Source of the DNA: Candidatus Omnitrophota bacterium
Lineage (GTDB): Bacteria; Omnitrophota; Koll11; 1-14-0-20-64-10
Reading direction: 5' to 3'
Length of the DNA stretch: 64,000 nt
NCBI GenBank assembly: GCA_023818695.1
Contig: JAMWCF010000002.1
Coordinates: 62,001 to 126,000, forward strand
The position numbers and the translations under genes are program-made. A model generated the notes under the pieces. The model saw nothing but the letters and a program-made list of their open reading frames with translations. It searched no databases and was not told the origin of the DNA. Below are positions 1-12,000 of the stretch, piece by piece (position 1 is the stretch's first letter; each line of letters begins with the position of its first letter).

Positions 1-3000
1 CCCGAGATGACCTACCGGCCACTGCAGGTGGAACTGGAGCAGTACGGAGCGACGAAAGATTACGGAAAGGTGGTGGAGGCGAACCTCTCCCGGGATGCCC
101 GGAGCCGCCAGCGGTTGAACCAACTGCTGCAGGCGGCGCCCGCCGTGCAGGTGCAGATCGGGGAGAATGTTTACCTGGATATCCGCCCCAGCTTCCAGGG
201 TTTTAAAGGAAAGGGAACTTTGGAGCTGAAGGGTCCGATGGGGGTTGTCCTCTCCCGCGACGGCCTGACCGCCGTCCGGATCATCGAGCGGCATGCCGAG
301 GGAAACAATCATCCCCTCTATGCCGACCCGGGGCAGGGTCAGCAGATCATCGCGGCCACAAACGGGATCATCGACCTGACAGGCGATCAGGTTGTGGACG
401 GCTCGCAGATTTTTGCCGGTCAGGAAGAGCCGGTTCAGATCTTAAAGAGCTACTTCCCGGACCAGCTCCAGGGGCCGGGCGAAAAGCCGTTCTGGATGCA
501 GGGGTTGACCCCGGTGGACACCCTGGCGCAGATCATCCCGGCGGCGCAGCTCGACAGCAATTCTGAAATCTGGATCCTGGGCGGTGGGGACGGCCGGGTC
601 GGGATTGCCGCCGCGGTCCTGGCCAAGGTGAAAAAGGCGGTTTTTGTGGAAGTCGACGATGGTGCGCTTGCGGCAATCCACGCGGCAGCAGACCATTTTG
701 TCGGCTTGGGACTGGTCAACCGATCCCAGATCGGGATTATGCAGGCCAATATATTTTCTCCCGATTTTCAGGTCGGCCCTGACGCCACCCACATCTACCA
801 CACTGTCGGGGGTGCCTATAACCCGGAGGGGCACGGGGCCGAACAGGTCATTCCCAAAAATGTTTTCCCCCAGGTGATCGAAAAGATCAAACAGGCCCCC
901 GTTGGAACGAGAGTCATCTTTTATCTCGGCGCGGAGGGGGAGGTTCCTCATTATTATGAACAGGCGGTCATATCTTCCGGTTTGAACCCCTGGTTTGTTT
1001 CCGGGTTGGACCAGAACATCGTCCAGATCTACCGGGTCCCGTCCGCCGGGCTGGAGCAGATGCCGCCCTCTCCCATCACCGGTTGGATCGCGGCAGATCT
1101 GGGCAACGGCTGGCGCCGCCTGCTGTACCAGCTCCAGAACGGGGACGCCTGGTTCGGGGGTTTGGTCCGAAACGACGTGCCGGACTCCCAGATCGATGAC
1201 ACCGCTTATATTTCACCCAGCAGCACCGTGGAAGGGAAAGCATCCCGCCTGGAGGCGGGAGCCGTTGTCAAGGACGGCAGCGCGGTCGTCGATTCGGTCA
1301 TCCAGCGTAACGCCCATCTGATTGCTTCAATCGCGGAGTCGGCGCGCATCCGTCCCATGGCGGCGCTGAAAGGGGCCGTTGTTCGTCCGGCCTACGAGGA
1401 GGATGATTGGTCCTACAGCGGGGCGACCTCTTCCGATCCCCGGTTGTCGGTGAAGCACCATGAGGTCACTTACGAGGGTTATATCTACCGGGTGGAGGTG
1501 GAGGCCGCCGCCCTCGTTGAGTCTTCGGATGTCCAGGGTTCCTTCATCGGCAAAAAATCTGTCGTGCAGGGAAGCGCGATCGTCATCAGCCAGCTCGGTG
1601 ACGAGACCGATTCCCATAGAGTCAAGTGGAGTTTGGTCACCGCGCCGGCCGGGCATCTGCAGGTGCAGGGAATCCAGCGGCTGCCGGGGAGGGAGATCCC
1701 GGCCGCCACCGAGATTTCCGAAACCGCCATCCTGGGGGTGTCGGACATCGATTACCGGGGCACGCAGTTTTCCATCCGGAACACCGGCTACACCGAGATG
1801 GTGGCGCTCAACCGGATCCCGCTGGCCTCCTATTTCGGGAAAAACCTTTCCTTCGCCTGGTATCCCAAGCAGGTCCCGCCCCTGATGCTGCTGGGAGACG
1901 GGGCGATCTTTTCCATCTTTGCCGGCGCCCCCAACCCGCAGAGCATTAAGACCGACGGTACCCCGACGCCGGGCGTCATTACCAGGATCAGCGGCGCTCC
2001 GGGTGAGCAGACCAGCCAGCATGGCCGGATCGTGGCCGATCCGATGACGGTGGTGGCCGGCTTCACGAAGGTGATCGGCCGCCTCCTCGGTTTCCCGGAC
2101 CTGGCAGACCCGCAGGCCGTCTCCACCGAGGCGGAAGTGACCCATCTGGGGGCTTTGTCGGTTTCCGGTTTCGATGAGAGTTTGACCGGTCCGGCCGGTC
2201 CGGAGATCTGGGGGCAGATGATCCCGGGCGAGGCCAGAGGCCAGTTGAGTCGGAAAGCTGGCCTGGCTCCCTGGGTTTTCCTCTATTCTCCGGAGACGAT
2301 CTTCACATTGATGGGGCGTTTGGCCGAGGGACTTCCGGAGGACCAGAAGGACCGGTATGACGATCTCCCACGCCGACTCCTGGAAAGCGGGCTGGCCTTG
2401 AGCCAATGGATGCTGGATCAGGAGCAGGCCAAAGGAGCGCAGGGGAACACCGCTGTGATGGGCCGATTCTGGCGCTACGTCGAGGGATATGAGGCGCTGC
2501 TGAACTCCGGCGCCTGGGAAGGTCCCTGGGCGCAGATGGAGAACGGGATGCGCCGCCCGGCCCATTGGCGCCAGGTCGGCGAATTCTGGGAAAGCCAGCA
2601 CCTGCCCCTTTCGGCCATAGAAGAGATTCACCGGAAGGTTCATCCGGTACAGGGAGCGCCTTATCGCCAGGTGACGGTCGATCAGTTGATGAGGATTCCC
2701 GGCGGCATCGACCGTCCGGCATGGGATCAGTGGAGCGACTTTTATCCGTCTGCTTCCGATTTTGAAATTCCGGCCTTTCCTCCTTTGGACAAAATGGAGG
2801 TGGCTCCGGCTGATCTCGCCCCCTGGCGGATCATCGGCCAGGACGAGAGGTATTACTACACCCAGGAAGGGGGGCGCATCGACAGGGAGATCGACCTGGA
2901 GGATATCCATCCCTCCGCCTTCATCGGTCCCGGTACGGTTCTGGTAGGGAAGAAGACCGTCGTTGCGGAGGGGGCGCGGCTGGTGAGGGTCATCGCCAAG

Positions 3001-6000
3001 GATTCGATGATCTTGACGAACACCCGCCTGCAGTTTGTCAAGATGAGCCATGCCATCATCAGCCAGGATGTCCGGCTGACCTTCGCCAAGCTCACCGGAT
3101 CCCAGAGGTCTCCGGTTTCGATCGGCCCGGGGACGACCGGCTCCTTCATCGGGATCGCAGAGTCCCGGATCGACGCCAACAACACCCTTCACCCGTTTGC
3201 GCTGATCATCTCCTCCAGCACGGCTCCGGGCAACATCATCGGCGGCTGGCTCATCCAGAGCGTGACACAACCGGGCTACATGAACATGCACCTCTCCACC
3301 GCCGCGATGGGGCTTAGCCAGAACCCGGTCACCTTCCGGGTCGACAAAAAGGAATACAACGTGGGAGCCGCCGCCCTGAATGTAGCGGGCGGGCTCTTCA
3401 TCGGTTCTTCGCAGGGAAAGGAGGTCGAGATCAGCTCGGCCTATCCGCTTTCCAACGCGACGATCGGGGCAGGGGCCTGGATCGGCGCTTTCAGCGTGAT
3501 CAAGGATGAGGTGGAACCCGGCGCTGCGCTCCTGCCGTTCACTTTCTCCGCCTATTCCAATGCCGCCGGCCATCCCTCTTACGGACAACCGGGCCGGCAC
3601 AACGACAGGATCGGCGGTTCCCTGGATCTGCCGGGGATCTTCATGCGGAATTTCATTTACCGGACCAAGAAGGGGATCTGGGACAGCATGCGGGCCCAGG
3701 GATGGTCCGATGAAGATATCCGCAAACACCCCCGCTTGAGCCATTCCGACTACATGGTGGAGGCGCTGATCGTTGAAACCCTGCGGGAGATTTTTGGCTG
3801 GCTGGAATATGCGGATCCCATCGCCCACCGGCATCTGGAGCCGCCGGTTCAGCAGCTTCTGATCGAAGTCGGCCTGGACCTGGAGCAGATTCAGCAGGCG
3901 GATCAGGCTTCTTTGGGGCCCCGGACCCATTTGGTGAGACAGCGGATCCAGGCCCTCATCGCCGATATCGGCCAGCGGCTCGGGTCCATTCCCGGCAGCC
4001 GGCCGGAGGGGCCACAGGCCCCGGCGGGCCACACGGTTGAACAACTTTTGGACGGCATCCGCCGGTTGAGCGAGAACCTGGACGGCCGCTGGCGGATGCG
4101 GGACCAGACCTTCACTGAAGTCCGATGGGAATACGTCGGTTTCGATTCCCATGGGGTCGCCCGCAACACCTGGGTGCCTGTTTCCCTCCATCCCGCGGCG
4201 GCAACGCCGTCCGCCGGCCTGGAAGAGGGGACCTTGACCCTGGAGCAGTGGCAGGGAATCCTCAAGAACCCGATCCCCTCCGGTTTCTGGGGGGTCCTGC
4301 GCAAGCGGTACGGCAGCGACAAAGAGATCTTGAACGACCGGCTCAACGCCTACCGGGGGTTGGTCAAGGGAGCGCTGGCGAACGGATTCGATCCTAAGAC
4401 AAGGGTGGTGGTCACCGTCGCTGCCCCCGGTCGGGACCGGGTTTTTATGGGGCACACCGACTTCCCGGGATTGGGCGGCCCCACCATCGACGCCGGGACT
4501 CGGGAGGAGATCCTGGCCGTCTTGCAGAAAACCGACGACCGCACCGTTTACTTCAGCAACGCCGATTCGAAATTCCAGCCGGTCTCCTTTGTTTTGACAG
4601 GCCCGGATCCGGTTCATCAGGAGATGCTGATGGAGCACCATACAGAGGCGGCGGCGAAGGCCTATCAGATGTCGGCCATTCAGGAGGTCGCCCATAACCT
4701 GAAACATCTTATGGAAACGGGCGGTTGGCCGGATTGGTCGGTGGATAAATGGGACAGCTATCTGCGAGGAGCGCTGGCCTTCCTCATGGGGGATTTTCCG
4801 GGTGTCGAGGCCAAGCTAACAGGCCCCGGTTTCAGGTTCCACGCCGCCAGCGCTGGAAAACTGGCCCTCTCGGCCGGCATGGGATCCAGCTCCTCCTCCG
4901 CGTTGAATCTTGCTCTGGTGAAAGGGCTCAACCGCCTTTTTGACCTTGGGCTCACCGATGAACAGCTGGGCCGGATCGACTTCAGCGAACAGCTTCTGGG
5001 CAAGAAGAAAGGGGCCGGCGACTCGATGGCGATTGTTTACGCCAGGAAAGATAAAGTGGTTGTCACCGGTTCCTACCCGGAACGTTTGATTCAGATGGTC
5101 GATTTTCCGGCTGGCCTGGCGGTTCTGATGGCGCAGAGTCCGATTCCCCGGCTGACCACATCGGAAGGGGAGGCATGGCTGAAGAAGCAGTATCCGGACG
5201 CGAAAGTCGCCGATGTCCAGACCTGGGCCCGTGAGACGCTGTACCGGTACAGCGGCCGGGCATACGAGTTGGCGGTCGCCCTCCTGCTGGAGACACTGAA
5301 CGAACCTCATCTGTATGCCGGACAGATTACCGGGAAAGAGGCCACGGCCATCAAAAAAGCGCTGCTGCACGGCAACAAGGAGGGGCTTTTGCGGGAACTG
5401 AACGCCGGTGGCGCGATCGAACAGTACCTGCCGGAACTGGCTGGTTGGGAGAACAGGCACAAGCGGTACAACCTGATTTACCGTCTCCTGCGTCTTTTGC
5501 CGGAGACCGCCTCTCACGGCCAGGGGATCTCTTTCGGTCTGCGCAAGTCGACCCTGTACGGATTGGCTGAAGTGGAAAGAGGAGTGGTTTATGTCCGGGA
5601 GCTTGAAGCCGCGGTGGCGGCCGAGAGGCGGAAAGATTTTGCGGCCGCCAAGCAGCATATTCGTCGGGTGCTGGAACTTGTCAGGCGGGCCCATGACGGG
5701 GACCGGGCCGCGGAAGATTACCGGCAGGACAAGCTGGAGCTGCCTGCCGGCCATCCAAAGAGTCAAGGCGTTGTGTTTCCGGAGACCGGATGGGCCGGCA
5801 GTCCCGGCAACGACGTTTCCAATGCGGCCATCGATGCCTGGATCGCCAAACAGGCTGAACTGGCCGATCTGCCCGGCGGGTTTGAGCGGTCGATCCCGGA
5901 TTTCGATGAGATCGCGGACCAGGCCGAGCAGCTGTTTAAAGGGAAGGTGGCCGTGAGGGTGGCGGCCGCCGGTTTGGGCGGTTCCATGGCCCTGCACATC

Positions 6001-9000
6001 GACGCCACGGATGGGCCGGAGATCGTGGAGCAGGTGAACGCTTGGTTGACCGGTTTAGGATGGAAGGTTCGCCGGGTTGAGCCCAGCGCGTCAGTGGAGA
6101 TCATCGCGCCGCCTGTGCAGGCCGGCAAGGAGGAGGGGATGATCCTTCAGACGCTTTTTGACCAGATGCCGGCGGCGGCCGCCGACCAGGCGGTTGCTGA
6201 TTGGCTGGATTCCGTCCGGCGCGCTTCCCAGCCGGGATTGGCGGCCCCTGCAGTCTCGACAGCCCGGTATATTTTCGGCCAGTACGAGCAGACCTCCTCC
6301 TTGAATTACCGGCAGAAGGAAGAACTGTGGAATGAAGCGGCTCAAAGGATCGGGGACCATCTAGAAAATCCTTTCGAAACCGCCTGGGCGCTGGAGGTTT
6401 TCGGGCATCTGGACGGAATGATCACCACGCCCCCCGCGAAGGATCCGCTCCGGAAAATCCTGACCACGCTCGGCTGGATGGCAGGGCAACCGTCCGCCGG
6501 TCTGGAAGAGATTCCGCCGGCAGCCAATCCGCTCTCTCCCTCTTACGCTCCCTGGCAGTACGAAGCGGCCAGCCCGACCGGTTACTCCTCCAAGCCGGTG
6601 GCGGTCATCGGCAACCCCGGCCTGGCATCCGAGCTGCGGCACCTCGGTTACCGGGTCGTGGAAACCGAAATGGCTGAAGCGGCCACTCTGCCTCTGGAAA
6701 TCACCGACGTCGGGCAGGCGGTGGTGGCGCTGCAAAAAGCCGGCGTTGAGCTGTCGCCGGTCTTTGACATCCGAAATTTCAATCCGAAAGATATCGCGGA
6801 GGCGGTGAAAGCCGGCAAGCAGGTCCGGATACGGACCCAGCGCAACCGGGTCGGGGAAAATCTCTGGGCCAAGCAGGCGAACCGGCCGGAGCTCCAGGCC
6901 CTTTACAGACTGGTCTACGACATCGCCGACGGGGCGGAGACCCTTTCTTCAGCCGAGATCAGTCGGGTTATTGAAGGGCTCAACCATCCGAACCAGGCGG
7001 TGGCGGCGGCGGCGCGGGATGTGGTGGTGCATACGCGGCTCTATCACCTGACGGAAACGCTCAAGAAATTGGTGAAGGCCTACCAGGAGCAGGAGGGTTC
7101 CGCCTTAGGTCCTTACGCCGCCCATTACATGAGGGATGCCTTGACCACCCGGATCGACCCGGTTGGCCGCAATGAATGGGGTTCTCCGGAGACGCCGGTT
7201 TTCGCAGGGCCGATGACGGCCGATCGAAGGGCAACCCTCCAGAAACAGCTGGTTACCTTTGTGACCCCCGGGAACAAACTGGCGATGCTCACCGGCTCCG
7301 GGCAGAGGATGGGGGCCACCATCGGGGAAGTGGAGGCGGGGCTGACGCTGACCGACAAGGGAGGTCCGACCGGTTTCCTGTCGGACCAGATTCTGGTGGA
7401 TCCCGGTTCCCAGCCGCATGACGTGGTGAATGTCCTCTTCGCGCTGGTGGCGAAGCTTTTCGTCGAGAACATGCCGAAATGGCGTGAGGATCCGGAATTG
7501 GGCGGTAAGCCCGGCGACATGCCGGCGCAGTGGGGGATCGGCCTGGGGATGGATCCCCGGCGCTCCGGGGCGGCCATCTTCCAGGTGGCGGCCCGGATTT
7601 TCCGGAAGAAAGGGGTAAACGTGGTTTTCACCGGGATCAACTCCGCGCCGGAAGCAGCGGCCCGGGCCCTTCTTTCCGATTCCACGGAGAACGTCCTCGG
7701 CTTCTTCGAGATCACCCCGAGCCACATTCCGGAGGGCAACCAGGGGACGAAACTGATGCTCTGGCTCGGCCAGATTCTGCCCTGGGCGAAGGCGGAGGAG
7801 TTCAACGAGCAGATCCGGGCGGCGGCGGCCGACCCGAAGCAGGTGAACGAAGTTATCGATATGCTGATGGACCCGGCGATGAACGCCGAAGTTGAGAAGC
7901 TCATTGAAGGCCTTGAGCAGGGCTACCAGGGATCGCGTCAGAGATACCACCGGTACCTGAAGCAGCTCTTTACAGGGAATTTCCAAGAAGGGTTCGGCGC
8001 TGATCAGTCCCTTGAGCACAGCTGGCAGCAGCTCAAGGCGGATCTTGCCCGCACAGGGGTTGTGCCGGTCATTGATATCAATGGCGGGGCGCGGGCTCCG
8101 GACCAGCCGCTGTTCAGGGAACTGACCCCCGGCTTCATTGTGGTCGGCGAGCGGTCGGCCGATTTCGCCCATTCGCTGCCACCTGGTGAGGTCTCCTCCC
8201 GTCTTCTGCAGGAGTTTGCCAAGAAGATGACGCCGGCGTTTGAAGCAGCCGGTCTGACCCCGATCTTCGTTGGGCCGGACCCGGACGGCGACAGGAAATC
8301 GATTATCCTGCGGAATCCCAATACCGGTGCGTTTGAATACTTGGATCCGCAGGCCGGCTACATGCTGGACGTCCTCTACCATGTGATCTCCGCGCAGGAG
8401 GTCGGCATCCCCGGCATCGGCGTGGTGGGCAACGGTCCGACGACGGTCGTCGCCGAGGCGCTGGCGTCCCGGCTCGGCTACGAGTTCCGGACCGCTGAAA
8501 CAGGCGAGGCCAACGTCGTCAAGGCGATCAACAACCTGATCGTGGAGCTGGAGGGGATCCATGGCCGGGGCCGGACGGCGGTCATGGGAGGGGAAGGTTC
8601 CGCTGCCGCAACGATCCTGGGGAAGGTCCAGGTGCGGGACATGGCGCAGGCCTTCGGTTCCGCCTTCGGCTTTATCCGGAATCCCGAGCGAGTCAAGCTG
8701 CTGATCGATAAATTGATCGACGACCCACAGGAAAAACAGGCGCTTCGGAAGCAGGTGGACCAGGACTGGTACAGGCCGGAGCAGATCCAGTTCCTTCTTT
8801 GGCGGATCGTCAACGAGATCCTTCCGCCGATGCTCAACAGCGACCCCGCTTACAAGACCGAGGTCCACCTGGGGGTGGGGCTGGGAGCCGGCAGCAAGCA
8901 GAAGTTCTACAAGGACACCGCGGACAAACTGCTCTCACCCGGGTCCGAGTGGGTGCGACGCATCCAGATGGAGACGGCGGCCCGGATCTCGGCCGTCACC

Positions 9001-12000
9001 GGAGAGGTCGTCTCTGCGGACCAGATCACCGTCTCCGAACCGATCAACAACATCGAGGCGTACCAGGTTTTCGGCGCCGGAAACAGGATGGTCCCCGACG
9101 GCAGCGGCCGGATCATCCATGACGGCGGATACGAGATCCATGTCTCCTACACCCCGTCGGCGGATGCGAAGTTCGGCGTGCCCGGCCGGCCTTACTACCT
9201 GTACAAATTGTGGCTCCGCGGCTCCAAGACCGAGGTTGGCGTTACCCGCCGGCTCTTTCTGGGGACGGCGGAGTTCCTCCCAAGGGAGAAGGCCAGGGAG
9301 TTCCTTCAGGGCCTGCTTGACGGCATCTATCCGATCTGGCTGACCTTCATGAACGCTCTGGAGGCGGAGGAGCTTCGCGGTCATGTGGATGGGGTTTTCC
9401 CGGTCGATGAGCTTCGTGCGGCGTTCCACGCAGAGATTGAGCGGGGTGATCTGGATGGTTCAGAGATCGCCATCCGGCGCGCGGTGCTGACCCGTCTGGA
9501 GTCGGGCGCCGACGCCCTGCTGGACGGGACGCCGGCGGTCCGGGCCGTCAACATCGGCACGTTTGCCACACCCGGGAAACCGGACTATAACCCGGTGGAC
9601 ACCCGCAACCTCCGGTGGCAGGACAAGCGCGTGGAAGGGGCCATGGAGGCGCTGAACAGGTTTGTTTCCTTCGCCCGGCCAGTGGTGGATGAGCTTCGCG
9701 ACATCGCGCAGGAGGTTCAGCAGAAAAGCCGTGTCATGGCGACTCAAGCCAAGCGGATCAATGAGCTGATTCATCAGTTGCAGGGATGGTTGGCGGATCA
9801 GGCCGAAGCGCCGCTGGCGGCTGGTTCCTCCCCCGAGGAGGTCAATTTCGTGCTGGCGCAGAGGCTGGTTTTCCAGTCGTTGGTATGGAAGGTGGATCAT
9901 CTTCTGCAGGGGGTTGATTTCTCCGATGGGCAGCGGGTCCGGCGGAAAGCCGATGTGAACCTCTTCGCGCGGAGAGTCGATTGGTTGTTCAAGGTATTCG
10001 GGGATCTTGAGGCGCTGGCCGGGCGAGGTACGGCCCAACAGCATCCGGACACCGGCGTTGCCCATGCCAACCTGGTGGCGGCGAAGATCATCCTTTCCAG
10101 AGAGCTGGAGATCCTCCAGGAGGCGGCATCGGCCGGGTTGGAAGGGGACTGGGTTCAGGCCGTTTTGCAGTATGTGACCGAGTACGAGACTTTCGCGGCG
10201 GCTCGCCTGGAGAGACTGCGCGACGCCAAACTGCCGTTGGCCCTTGGTTCCATCCGGGCCCTCTTAGCCGGCGCGAACCCGAACCCGGTCGCCATCCGGG
10301 CCGAACTGGAGCGGATCCAGAACCGGATTGATTCGTCGACCGTCCTCGATCCTTTTTCCTCTGTTTCCTTGAATCAGATCCTCTTGAATGCGCTGGGCGC
10401 GATCCCGACCGCTTCCGCCGGCTTGGAGGAGCTCACGCGAGGCACCATCAGCGAGATTGCCCAATGGCTGCCTGCCCAACAGGCCGACTTCCAGGCCAGG
10501 GGGATCGGCTATATTCAGCTTGTTTACCCCCAGGGTTCGCCGATTTACAACAGAGGATTCTCTCTCGCCAGCCGCACCTTGCAGGAAGCCGCGGATGAGA
10601 TTCTCAACAGCGCCGGGACTATCGTGGCACGTTTAGGTTTGCTGGGCATGCAATTCAAGGCGGTTGTTGATCAGCAGACGCTGATCATCCAGCCCGCTTC
10701 CGCCGGCCTGGAGGAAACGCCGGTCAACGTCGGGCTGTCGATCGGCGGGACCAAGATCGCCGCCGGCGTTCTCTCCCCGCAGGGTCTTATCGGCAATCCG
10801 GACGACCAGCCGGCGCCGGTCACATGGGCCAATCTGAAAGCGGTTTATCCCCAGATCAAGAACGCCAGGGGACGCGGGCTGCAGGCGATGGTGGATCAGG
10901 TGCAGGGAGCTTTGCAGAAATACGGCATTGCCCCGGAGCGTTTGGCGGAGGTGGCCGTCTCCTGGGCCGGGGACGGGGAGTATGAGCAGGGCCGTGTCCG
11001 AAACACCAAGCTGATTGGTTTCCGGGACAAGCGGTATGTGAACCTGAAGAAGTTGCTGGAAGCGGAACTGCAGAAAGTTTTCGGCAGGCCCATCCCGGTC
11101 AAGATCATGCATGATGGGGCCGCGGGAGCCGTGGGCACTTTCCAGCATCCCCAAGGAGCACTGCACGGGCTGCAGCACGGGGTCGGCATCACGCTGGGCA
11201 CTGGTTTTTCCGTAGGGGTCGTCCAGGATGGCAAACCGGTTTACTCCATTCCCGGGCGCATTCCAATCTTTTTGGGGGAGATGGGTTGGCATACCGTTCA
11301 GAAATTGGACGGGACTTACCTCTATAAAGGTTCCGAAGTAACGCTTGACAACCGCCTGCCGGCCCCTTTGCCCGATGAGATTCGGGTGGAGCAGCGGTTG
11401 GGCGGCCCCTGGATAGCGGCCCGGTATGTGCGGGCGATCCGAAATGCCGGGCTTACGGATGTCGAGGTGTTCGGCCAGGAGATCCAGCTCGGGCTCGATA
11501 TCTACCCGGTCAACCAGCAGGAGATTGTGCCGGCTGAATCGCAGCAGAGGGTTGTTCTGCGGACCGTCACGCAGAGGGCCCTTGCCGGAGACGTCCTTTC
11601 CCGGGATTTCATCCGGCAGATCGGGACCGAGGTCGGGTCGGTCTACCGGGTTTACCGGCAGGCGTACGCCGATTTACCGTTCATCAGCCAGGGCAAGACC
11701 GCTTTGCTGGGAGGCGTGGGGGAAAAGTTCGGTCTCGGCGTCGCCAATGAGGCGGGGGCAGACCTTTTCTTAAGCGCCATCCGTGCGGCGGCGGGGACCG
11801 ACGACATCGTCCGGTCTGAATTGGGATATCAGGGGGAATTCGCTTTCGCCACGCCGAAAACCGACTCAGCCGGGCTGGAGGGGCCGGTCGAACTGCCGGC
11901 GGGGGCGCTCACCGACAAAATCATCTTCTTGGGGCCGGAGGTCGCAGTACCGGAGCTGTTCTCGGGGTTGGCCGGACTGCGCCCCGCCCCAGGTGAACGT

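Noticed and set aside
1327..4707. An 1,126-codon open frame on the minus strand opposite the giant gene
   Set aside because: High G+C leaves long antisense frames; its translation is low-complexity and without domains, while the plus strand has clear enzyme motifs.
7105..8868. A 587-codon minus-strand frame
   Set aside because: Antisense shadow of the phosphohexomutase domain, rich in Arg/His/Asp with no recognisable motif.
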